This document shows positions 1 through 6,851 of a stretch of DNA of 11,713 nt, piece after piece. Within the stretch, counting starts at the first letter, position 1. Every line of letters starts with the position of its first letter. Under the pieces are notes generated by a model. The model was not told the DNA's origin. It saw nothing but the letters and a program-made list of their open reading frames with translations, and did not search any database. The translations under genes and the position numbers were made by a program. The stretch covers positions 1-11,713 of the forward strand of contig DCDZ01000049.1 in assembly GCA_002316675.1 (NCBI GenBank), read 5' to 3'. Source of the DNA: Tyzzerella sp. UBA1042. Lineage in GTDB: Bacteria; Bacillota; Clostridia; Lachnospirales; Anaerotignaceae.

Positions 1-36
1 AACCATAAATATATTGTAGTAGAGAGGAGAATGAAT

Positions 37-2466
37 ATGTCTGCAAGGAATAAGCCTGAATTATTGGCTCCGGCAGGCTCTATGGAGAGTTTGAAGGCGG
101 CGGTAAATAACGGATGTGACGCCGTATATTTGGGAGGGAAGCTTTTTAGTGCCAGACAGTTTGCGGGGAATTTCTCGTTGGAGGAATTGGAAGAGGTATG
201 CGATTACTGTCATTTGCGGGGCGTTAAGGTTTATGTGACCGTAAACACATTATATAAGGAAGAAGAACTGAAAGAATTGAGCAATTTTGTAGGCAAGTTG
301 TATAAAATGAGCGTGGATGCTTTGATAGTACAAGATAGCGGAGCGGCAAAAATGATTCGGGAAAAATATCCCGATTTTCCTTTGCACGCAAGCACCCAGA
401 TGACGGCAAATTCGCTGGAGGATGTTCGTTATTGGGAAAGCCTTGGATTTTCAAAGGTTGTGCTGAGCCGGGAGCTTTCTTTGGAGGAAATTCGGGAGAT
501 TACAGCCCAAAGCGGAGCGGAAATTGAAACCTTTATTCATGGGGCGCTGTGTGTTTCTTATTCGGGGCAGTGCTTTATGAGCAGTATTTTGGGCGGAAGA
601 AGCGGAAATCGTGGACGTTGTGCCCAAACTTGCCGTTTGCCGTATACTTTGTATAAGGGTGCGAATAAGTTACAGGAGGGATATTTGCTTTCCCCAAAGG
701 ATATTCAGACTGTCACCATTTTGCCTGAATTGATTGAGGCGGGCATTGCTTCGTTGAAAATTGAAGGCCGTATGAAAAATCCGGAGTATGTGGCGGGGGT
801 TACGGGTATTTACAGAAAATATATTGATTTATATTTTGAAGATCCGGAGCATTACGAAGTGTCTTCTGAGGATATCAAGATTTTGACCCAGCTGTTTAAC
901 CGGGGCGGCTTTAGCGAGGGATATTACACCTCTGCCGGCGGACAGGACATGATGAGTGTGGAACGCCCCAAAACATGGGGGTTGAAAATCGGTTTTGTGG
1001 ATAACTACATCCCGAAGCATAACCGGGTGACCATCCGTACCAGAGAAGCCCTTGTGCCCGGGGACGGCATTGAAATTTGGACGGCCAAGGAGCCCCATGT
1101 GGGGACGAATATTTCAAAAGTATCCAAGGCGGGAGAAGTGATTTCTTTGGCATTGGAAGGGGAGATTCAAAAGAATGATGTGGTCTATCGTACTTACGGA
1201 AAGTTTTTGCATGATGCCCTGCGTAAAACATGGGAAAAGGATAGCCGTAAAAAATCCATTTGGGGTTTATTGAAAGCAAAAAAAGGACAACCATTGGCGT
1301 TACAGCTTTGGGATATGAACGGCAATCAAATTTATGTAACAGGAGATCTGGCGGAGGAAGCGGCAAATCAGCCTACCTCCAAAGAAAAGCTGCAGCAGCA
1401 GACGGAAAAAATGGGCTCCACCTCCTTTTTTCTGGAAAATTTGGAGGTGGAGGCTGATGATGATATTTATGTGAGCATCGGCACCTTGAATCAATTGCGC
1501 AGAAGCGCCGTGGCGGCCTTGGAGGAAGCAATTCTGAGAAAATCAAAGCGTCAGGCGGAGGAAGAAAGCCCGTCAGCGGAAAAGGAGCCAAGCCCCAATG
1601 TGCTGTATAAAAAAGTACACGCTTTGGTGACGGAATTTACACAGCTGGAGGCCATTGTACCCACAAAGGGTCTGGAGGTTATTTATTATGAAGCTTCGGA
1701 GGATATGGAGCGCAATTTAACTTCATCCTTAGCGCTTTGCCGTAATGCTGGGGTGCGTCTGTATGCCGCACTGCCGAAAATTAGCCGACAATGGCGCAAA
1801 AATATTGAGGATGCCATGGTAGAACGATTGCAGAAAACCGATATTGACGGTTTTTTGGTGCGTTCTGCGGGGCAGTTTGGGCAGGTAAGGAACAGCGGTA
1901 AAAAAATTACGGTGGACTATACATTAAATGTAATGAACGCAGAAAGCGTTGCTTTTTGGAAGGAACAAGGAGCGGACTGTGTGTGTTTATCCGTGGAGGC
2001 AAACTTAAAGGAAATTAACGCCATAGGGGACAAAGACTGTGAAATGGTGGTTTACGGATACCTTCCCCTAATGAAAACCCAGCAGTGTCCCATCGGCAAC
2101 TATGTGGGAGGAAAGGAGGGGCATTTCTACTGTTCGGAAAAGAATAACACAGAGCTGTATTTCCTGCGGGATAGAAAGGGCTTGAAGTTCCCTTTGATGA
2201 CAGATTGTGAACGCTGTATATGCATGGTTTTAAACAGTAAGCCATTATTTACACTGAAATTTTACGATGAAATTTTAGAAAGTGTAACAGGAAGTGTTCG
2301 TTTAGAGTTTACAAAGGAGGGCCCGGGGCGGGCAGCAAGGGTAACAAAGGCTTATGCCGAAATGACCCGGGATCCTCATAAAATCAGTACGGAAACAAGG
2401 AACCTTTTGGAAGAAATGAAGGAAAAAGGGAATACGAAAGGACATTTCTTCCGCGGAGTGGAGTGA
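37..2466 (+). CDS. U32 family protein with DUF3656-like region (RlhA/TrhP-type RNA hydroxylation family)
   Basis: Family U32 was named for collagenase-like peptidases, but its characterised bacterial members RlhA and TrhP hydroxylate 23S rRNA or tRNA, so an RNA-modifying role is more likely than proteolysis. Seen here: an N-terminal barrel-like region opening PELLAPAGSMESLKAA, and the U32 signature ETFIHGALCVSYSGQC at about residues 164-179. Cys172, Cys179, Cys195 and Cys199 form the four-Cys set expected to hold a cofactor cluster. A region at about 395-505 fits DUF3656, which RlhA has and TrhP lacks. The protein has 809 residues, longer than E. coli RlhA. Its extra C-terminal part has a second Cys group (684, 699, 724, 727). 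ATG at 37 is chosen over ATG at 31 because GAGAGGAG at 22-29 is 7 nt from the former and only 1 nt from the latter. The stop is 4 nt from the next gene, suggesting co-transcription with the wall genes. The exact RNA target cannot be read from sequence. Confidence 0.88.
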   Translation: MSARNKPELLAPAGSMESLKAAVNNGCDAVYLGGKLFSARQFAGNFSLEELEEVCDYCHLRGVKVYVTVNTLYKEEELKELSNFVGKLYKMSVDALIVQDSGAAKMIREKYPDFPLHASTQMTANSLEDVRYWESLGFSKVVLSRELSLEEIREITAQSGAEIETFIHGALCVSYSGQCFMSSILGGRSGNRGRCAQTCRLPYTLYKGANKLQEGYLLSPKDIQTVTILPELIEAGIASLKIEGRMKNPEYVAGVTGIYRKYIDLYFEDPEHYEVSSEDIKILTQLFNRGGFSEGYYTSAGGQDMMSVERPKTWGLKIGFVDNYIPKHNRVTIRTREALVPGDGIEIWTAKEPHVGTNISKVSKAGEVISLALEGEIQKNDVVYRTYGKFLHDALRKTWEKDSRKKSIWGLLKAKKGQPLALQLWDMNGNQIYVTGDLAEEAANQPTSKEKLQQQTEKMGSTSFFLENLEVEADDDIYVSIGTLNQLRRSAVAALEEAILRKSKRQAEEESPSAEKEPSPNVLYKKVHALVTEFTQLEAIVPTKGLEVIYYEASEDMERNLTSSLALCRNAGVRLYAALPKISRQWRKNIEDAMVERLQKTDIDGFLVRSAGQFGQVRNSGKKITVDYTLNVMNAESVAFWKEQGADCVCLSVEANLKEINAIGDKDCEMVVYGYLPLMKTQQCPIGNYVGGKEGHFYCSEKNNTELYFLRDRKGLKFPLMTDCERCICMVLNSKPLFTLKFYDEILESVTGSVRLEFTKEGPGRAARVTKAYAEMTRDPHKISTETRNLLEEMKEKGNTKGHFFRGVE

Positions 2467-2470
2467 GGAT

Positions 2471-3850
2471 ATGTTAGATCTGTTGATTCTGTTAAGCAGA
2501 TACCTGTTTGTCTTTTATATCGGTTTCTTTTTGTGGCAGGGTATTGTGTATATTGCATATGAGCAGGGCGGCTTTTTGGGCAGTCCTTATCATGCTGTTT
2601 CCATTCAGCGGCGGCTGATTATTTTGATGCACATTACTGCTTTTTTGATTTTGGCATACAATCGTGATACGGGAATTTATGATTGGAAGACCGTGGTATT
2701 TGGCGGAGCCGGTTGTATATTTTTGCTTGCCGCCATCCATTTTTTAGACCGGTTTTATTATGAGGGATGCCCGCTGATTTGGACGGGGATGCTGTTTTTA
2801 ATGGATTTAAGCTTGATTATGCTGCAGCGTATAGATGCCATGTTGGCCTATAAGCAGCTGTTGTGGATGGTTTTAGGGTTGGCAGGGATGCTGCTGCTGC
2901 CATTTTTCTTTCGGCTGATACCCCGTTTTGAGGTTTTTGAATGGGCATATATTATAGTGTGCTATGGTCTATTATTATGTACTAAAATTTTTGGGGTGGA
3001 GCGTCATGGCTCTACAAACTGGTTAAGTATTGGCGGGCTGACCTTTCAGCCTTCGGAACTCATAAAATTTTTATTTATTTTTTATCTTGCCAGCGTTTTT
3101 CGCAAAAGGGTTGAATGGAAGGAATTTATCATCACCGGTGTGCTGAGTGCCGGCGTGGTGATGCTGTTGGTTTTACAGAAGGATTTGGGCAGTGCTTTGA
3201 TTTTTTTTATGACGTATATGGTTATGCTTTATATTGCTACGGCAAATGAATTTTTGTTTTTATTGGGAATGGGGGCGGCCTCCGGTGCGGCGGCTGTTGC
3301 ATACAAAATTTTTTCCCATGTGCGGGTGCGTGTGGCCGCTTGGCAAAACCCATGGGCGGATATTGACCGGGGCGGCTATCAGATTGTGAATTCCTTATTT
3401 GCTATTACCACATGGGGTCTTTTGGGCAGCGGCTTAACCAAGGGAATGCCGAAGAGCATCCCTGTTGTGGAAAGTGATTTTATTTTTGCCGCCATTTGTG
3501 AGGAATTCGGCACGGTATTCGGCGCAGGTGTCATTTGTATTTTTATTATGCTGTTATATCGGGGTGTGCGTATTGCCTTGGATTCCAAACGCAGATACTA
3601 TAGCATTCTGGCCATTGGCGTTACCACCATGCTTTCCTTCCAAGCGTTTATCATTATCGGAGGGGTAATCAAGCTTATTCCTTTAACGGGCGTTACCCTG
3701 CCCTTTGTCAGCTATGGCGGAACGTCGGTTTTGGTCAGTTTGATGATGATGGGTCTGTTGCAATGGGTTTGTGTATATTGTGAGCAAAACGGCGTTGATG
3801 AGGAGGCACCTCCCATTTTGGGAGTGGAAGGAGGAGATACGTATGAATAA
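2471..3850 (+). CDS. FtsW/RodA/SpoVE-family (SEDS) peptidoglycan glycosyltransferase
   Basis: Integral membrane lipid II polymerase that extends glycan strands together with a cognate class B PBP. Visible family marks are GSTNWLSIGGLTFQPSELIK, the large extracellular-loop motif PWADIDRGGYQIVNS, and the C-terminal LPFVSYGGTS. Asp297 in PWAD aligns with the Asp proposed as catalytic in E. coli FtsW and RodA. By eye there are about 13 hydrophobic segments over 459 residues. The family core has 10, so roughly 100 N-terminal residues with about three extra segments precede the core. The start follows the U32 stop by 4 nt; GAGTGAGG around that stop is a modest ribosome binding site, so translational coupling is plausible. 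The 3' end overlaps the PBP gene by 8 bp. Which of the septal, elongation or sporulation roles (FtsW, RodA, SpoVE) it has cannot be decided from the sequence, so no symbol is given. Confidence 0.93.
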   Translation: MLDLLILLSRYLFVFYIGFFLWQGIVYIAYEQGGFLGSPYHAVSIQRRLIILMHITAFLILAYNRDTGIYDWKTVVFGGAGCIFLLAAIHFLDRFYYEGCPLIWTGMLFLMDLSLIMLQRIDAMLAYKQLLWMVLGLAGMLLLPFFFRLIPRFEVFEWAYIIVCYGLLLCTKIFGVERHGSTNWLSIGGLTFQPSELIKFLFIFYLASVFRKRVEWKEFIITGVLSAGVVMLLVLQKDLGSALIFFMTYMVMLYIATANEFLFLLGMGAASGAAAVAYKIFSHVRVRVAAWQNPWADIDRGGYQIVNSLFAITTWGLLGSGLTKGMPKSIPVVESDFIFAAICEEFGTVFGAGVICIFIMLLYRGVRIALDSKRRYYSILAIGVTTMLSFQAFIIIGGVIKLIPLTGVTLPFVSYGGTSVLVSLMMMGLLQWVCVYCEQNGVDEEAPPILGVEGGDTYE

Positions 3851-5249
3851 TATGAAGCGGAGTATTCGGCGTATTTTCTGGCTTCTTGTGCTCTGTTTTT
3901 TTCTTTTATTAGGCTACATTGGAAAGCTGGTTTTGGTGGATCGTACAACCATTTCAACCAATTCTTATAATACACGCCTGCGCTATGTTGACCATACCAT
4001 ACGCCGTGGCGATATTGTAGATATAGATGGTGAGGTGCTGGCGACCAGTGTGCTGCAAGGAGATGGGACATATGCGAGGGAGTACCCCCGTGCCCGTATG
4101 GCAGCCCATATTACCGGATATAGCAGCGTGGGAAAAACGGGCGTTGAGGCGGCGGAAAATTTTCAGCTGCTTACCCTGCATAATGAGTTTTTGCAGCGCA
4201 TTGCCGCCATTACCACAGGCAAGGAATTGGTGGGTAACAGCGTTGTGGTAACGGTAGATATGGATATTCAGACCACCGCAGGCAATCTGCTGGGGAACGC
4301 AAAGGGCGCTATTGTAGTTATGGAGCCGTCCACGGGAAGGGTGCTTGCATTGCAGGCCTACCCGGATTTTGACCCGAATACCGTGGCCGCCAATTGGGAG
4401 ACTTTAAAGGAGGATGAAAAAAGCCCGCTGGTCAACCGTGCCACCCAAGGCTTGTATCCTCCCGGTTCTACTTTTAAATTAATCAGCGCATTGGCTGTCA
4501 TGGAGAATGCCCCAAATTGGCAGACCCGAACCTATGAATGCACAGGTGAGGCGGAGTTTGAAAATAAAGTGATTCATTGCTATAACAACAAAGCTCATGG
4601 CACTGTGGATTTAAAACAAGCATTGACGGTTTCCTGCAACTGTTATTTTGCCCAGACGGCAACGGAATTGGGTGCCGCAAAGCTAAAACAGATTATGGAG
4701 CGGGCAGGGATGGAAATGCCTGCCGGTTTTGACCTGGCCTACAGCCGGAATAAGATCGGGCTGGAGGCAGGCTCGACGGAAAGCGAGCTGGTGGAAACGG
4801 CAATCGGTCAAGGGAAAACTGCAGTTACACCCTTATATATGGCGATGCTTGCTTCTGCCATTGCAAATGAGGGGATTATGATGGAGCCTTATATTGTAGA
4901 CCATATACAATATAGCAGCGGTGAGGCGGGGAAACAAACTGTGCCGAAAAAGCTGACGGAAATTCGCACTGCGGAGGAAGCCGCTGTTCTGCGGGATATG
5001 ATGGTTTCTGTTGTGGAAAACGGCACTGGCTCTGCCGCAGGTGTCAAAGGGGTTACGGTTGCGGGAAAAACTGGTACTGCCGAGAATGCAACGGGAAAGG
5101 ACCATTCCTGGTTTGTAGGGTTTGCGCCGGCGGAGGACCCTAAGATTGCCGTGGCGGTGGTCATAGAAAATTCTAATGCATATGGCAGCGCAACACCCAT
5201 TGCCGGCAAGGTGATTCAAGAAGCACTGAACCAAATTGAGAATAGATAA
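3843..5249 (+). CDS. Class B penicillin-binding protein (peptidoglycan DD-transpeptidase)
   Basis: Cross-links peptidoglycan stem peptides at the outer face of the membrane and is the likely partner of the SEDS protein encoded just upstream. It is 468 residues. A short basic N-terminus precedes one membrane anchor at about residues 11-30, followed by a short pedestal region containing RRGDIVDIDGEVLATS. The transpeptidase domain has the three canonical motifs: STFK with nucleophile Ser209, SCN at 264-266 and KTGT at 409-412. There are no PASTA repeats and no glycosyltransferase domain, so it is a short PbpA-like form rather than a full-length PBP2. The start chosen is ATG 3843, because AAGGAGGAG at 3828-3836 lies 6 nt ahead. 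An in-frame upstream start at 3771 would add 24 residues lying within the upstream reading frame and lacks such a site. I see no clear terminator after the stop. Confidence 0.95.
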   Translation: MNNMKRSIRRIFWLLVLCFFLLLGYIGKLVLVDRTTISTNSYNTRLRYVDHTIRRGDIVDIDGEVLATSVLQGDGTYAREYPRARMAAHITGYSSVGKTGVEAAENFQLLTLHNEFLQRIAAITTGKELVGNSVVVTVDMDIQTTAGNLLGNAKGAIVVMEPSTGRVLALQAYPDFDPNTVAANWETLKEDEKSPLVNRATQGLYPPGSTFKLISALAVMENAPNWQTRTYECTGEAEFENKVIHCYNNKAHGTVDLKQALTVSCNCYFAQTATELGAAKLKQIMERAGMEMPAGFDLAYSRNKIGLEAGSTESELVETAIGQGKTAVTPLYMAMLASAIANEGIMMEPYIVDHIQYSSGEAGKQTVPKKLTEIRTAEEAAVLRDMMVSVVENGTGSAAGVKGVTVAGKTGTAENATGKDHSWFVGFAPAEDPKIAVAVVIENSNAYGSATPIAGKVIQEALNQIENR

Positions 5250-5748
5250 ACTAGAAGGATTTAGAATTTGTACCAGAAAAGAGACAAATAAAGCTTGGTC
5301 CTTATGTAGATATTCCATACACTTGCTGTCGATTAAACAAAAATTTGCACGGTATTAGAAACAAAATTCATTTATCCTCCCGGTTTCTCAGACAAAGGGG
5401 TTTCTACTTGAGAAAGATGACTGCATTTATGTGTCTTTTTGTTTGGAACAGTTCAAAATGAACACATTTTGTATCAAATGGAGCAGGAATTTTTGCGCAA
5501 TTTTTAACAAAAACGAGGAAGAGTTGAAAACAGTGCTGCAAAGGAAACCGGATTTCAATGCTTTTTTTCAAGGAAGTGCAAAAATAATAAGGTAATAATT
5601 TTCCCGGCAAATCCTTGTTGAAAACGGCAAAATGGATAAAAAAGTTGAGATTTTAGTTATAAATAAGTTTTTATCGCTAAAAAAACAGAAACATTTATAT
5701 TTTTTTTGTTAAAATAAAAGAGATTTGCCTAGGGAAACACTGACAGGC
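5250..5748. other. Intergenic region with no recognisable gene
   Basis: This stretch separates the wall-synthesis unit from the dehydratase operon. I find no convincing gene, tRNA, rRNA, CRISPR or transposon end in it. The 5' part has a frame free of stops from 5255 to 5461 on the + strand, but without a usable start or ribosome binding site. A 7-bp inverted repeat, TTTCTCA at 5384-5390 and TGAGAAA at 5409-5415, has an 18-nt loop and no T tract, so it is not a standard terminator. From about 5600 onward the sequence becomes very AT-rich with homopolymer A and T runs, as often seen upstream of strong Firmicute promoters. The 5' part could be a decayed gene remnant, but nothing in it is recognisable to me. 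Confidence 0.5.
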
Positions 5749-5771
5749 TGAAAATTGTCCAGAAATTTTCA
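5749..5771. promoter_or_regulatory. 8-bp inverted repeat upstream of the lcd promoter, candidate regulator site
   Basis: TGAAAATT (5749-5756) and AATTTTCA (5764-5771) are perfect inverted arms separated by 7 nt. The centre lies about 40 bp upstream of the -35 box, or about 75 bp upstream of the expected transcription start, a typical position for an activator. The arms resemble half-sites of the CodY consensus AATTTTCWGAAAATT. The stretch 5764-5778 matches that consensus at 12 of 15 positions by my count. In DNA this AT-rich a chance match is quite possible, so the regulator is unproven. Confidence 0.4.
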
Positions 5772-5799
5772 AATAATAATAAATTTTTAACAATTTAGG

Positions 5800-5828
5800 T
5801 TGCAATAAAAAATAAATGGTGATATAAT
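5800..5828 (+). promoter_or_regulatory. Sigma-A type promoter for the lcdCAB operon
   Basis: The -35 is TTGCAA at 5800-5805 (4 of 6 to TTGACA) and the -10 is a perfect TATAAT at 5823-5828, with the optimal 17-bp spacer. TGA at 5820-5822 supplies an extended -10 (TGN). Transcription should begin near 5834-5836, giving a leader of about 220 nt before lcdC. The element is a good match to a housekeeping promoter, as suits a main fermentation pathway. Confidence 0.8.
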
Positions 5829-5834
5829 CAAGTC

Positions 5835-6056
5835 GATGGCAGAGGGATTCATGCAAAAACATTTGAGAATCCTGTAATAAACAAATCAGCTTATATTCTG
5901 GAATAATAATTTGGGTATAGGTTTTTTGTGTTGTCATTTCTGAAATGGATAAAAAAGTATTTTTTATTGGGAATGCGTGGTTCTTTTAACAACCGAAAGC
6001 CGAACTATACGAGTGGTTTTATCGTGTGTGATAAATACGGAGGAGGACAAACAAGG
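5835..6056 (+). promoter_or_regulatory. Long 5' leader of the lcd operon
   Basis: About 220 nt lie between the predicted start of transcription and the lcdC start codon. Near the 5' end, GGATTC (5845-5850) pairs with GAATCC (5867-5872), with a smaller ATG/CAT stem inside. A 13-codon ORF (MAEGFMQKHLRIL) runs from 5836 to a double TAA at 5875-5880. Further down, CATTT-CTG-AAATG (5935-5947) and an A-run/T-run dyad (5949-5967) could fold weakly. I do not recognise a known riboswitch class, and no G+C stem followed by a U tract suggests attenuation. The leader ends in a strong ribosome binding site, GGAGGAGG at 6039-6046. Confidence 0.5.
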
Positions 6057-6836
6057 ATGTATACATTGGGTATTGATGTCGGCTCTGCTTCTTCAAAGGC
6101 TTTGATTTTGAAGGACGGAAAAGACGTTGTGGCTGCAGAGGTGGTTCAGGTAGGAACGGGCTCCTCTGGTCCTCAAAAAGCCCTTCAAATGGCTTTTGAG
6201 GCAAGCGGATTAACGAAAGAAGATATTTCTTTTACGGTTGCCACCGGGTATGGTAGGTTTAATTACACGGATGCGGATAAGCAAATAAGTGAAATTAGCT
6301 GTCATGCAAAAGGTATTTATTTTTTGGTACCCACTGCACGCACCATCATTGACATTGGAGGGCAGGATGCAAAAGCAATCCGTCTGGATGACAAAGGTGG
6401 TATCAAGCAGTTTTTTATGAATGATAAATGTGCGGCAGGTACAGGGCGTTTCCTGGAAGTCATGGCAAGAGTATTGGAAACCACCCTGGATGAAATGGCC
6501 GAATTGGATGAAAAAGCGACGGATACTGCGCCCATCAGCAGCACCTGCACGGTATTTGCCGAATCTGAGGTTATCTCTCAGTTGTCCAACGGCGTAAGCA
6601 GAAATAACATCATTAAAGGTGTTCACCTTTCAGTTGCCAGCAGAGCTTGCGGCCTGGCTTACAGAGGCGGCTTGGAAAAAGACGTTGTAATGACAGGCGG
6701 CGTTGCAAAAAACGCAGGTGTCGTTAGAGCAGTGGCTGGCGTATTGAAAACAGATGTAATTGTGGCACCAAATCCACAAACGACAGGCGCGCTGGGTGCG
6801 GCATTGTTCGCATATGAAGCGGCACAAAAAAAATAA
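6057..6836 (+). CDS. lcdC: Activator of lactoyl-CoA dehydratase (2-hydroxyacyl-CoA dehydratase activase)
   Basis: Homodimeric, oxygen-sensitive ATPase of the ASKHA fold (HgdC/HadI/FldI type). In that family one [4Fe-4S] cluster bridges the dimer, and ATP hydrolysis drives a low-potential electron into the dehydratase. Seen: first phosphate loop LGIDVGSASSKALIL, second phosphate motif DIGGQDAKAI, cluster Cys125 in NDKCAAGTGRF and Cys164 in STCTVFAESEV, and the adenosine-site motif MTGGVAKNAGVV. The 39-residue gap between the two Cys equals that between Cys127 and Cys166 of Acidaminococcus HgdC as I remember it. The 259-residue length is typical. ATG 6057 is preferred because GGAGGAGG (6039-6046) lies 10 nt ahead and the protein then starts MYTLGIDVG, as the family does. 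An in-frame TTG at 5928 would add 43 unrelated residues without a ribosome binding site. It is first in the operon, 15 nt before lcdA. Confidence 0.93.
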   Translation: MYTLGIDVGSASSKALILKDGKDVVAAEVVQVGTGSSGPQKALQMAFEASGLTKEDISFTVATGYGRFNYTDADKQISEISCHAKGIYFLVPTARTIIDIGGQDAKAIRLDDKGGIKQFFMNDKCAAGTGRFLEVMARVLETTLDEMAELDEKATDTAPISSTCTVFAESEVISQLSNGVSRNNIIKGVHLSVASRACGLAYRGGLEKDVVMTGGVAKNAGVVRAVAGVLKTDVIVAPNPQTTGALGAALFAYEAAQKK

Positions 6837-6851
6837 GAAAGAGGGATTAGA

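Noticed and set aside
911..1366. Long minus-strand ORF of 151 codons inside the U32 gene
   Set aside because: It is the antisense shadow of a well-supported coding gene, with no family resemblance and no initiation signal.
3771..3842. In-frame ATG at 3771 extending the PBP by 24 residues
   Set aside because: It lies deep inside the SEDS gene without a ribosome binding site, while ATG 3843 has AAGGAGGAG 6 nt upstream followed directly by a membrane anchor.
5384..5415. Inverted repeat TTTCTCA / TGAGAAA as a terminator after the PBP gene
   Set aside because: The stem is short and A/T-rich, the loop is 18 nt and no T tract follows.
5255..5461. Stop-free + strand frame of about 68 codons after the PBP gene
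   Set aside because: It has no start codon except near its end, no ribosome binding site and no recognisable motif, so it is not called as a gene.
5458..5595. Small + strand ORF of 45 codons starting MNTFCIKWSR
   Set aside because: The composition in the middle looks protein-like, but there is no ribosome binding site or promoter and I recognise no family; chance or a decayed remnant cannot be told apart.
5928..6056. In-frame 43-codon N-terminal extension of lcdC from a TTG at 5928
   Set aside because: It has no ribosome binding site, its Lys/aromatic-rich sequence is unlike the activase family, and the start at 6057 has a strong GGAGGAGG and gives the standard N-terminus.
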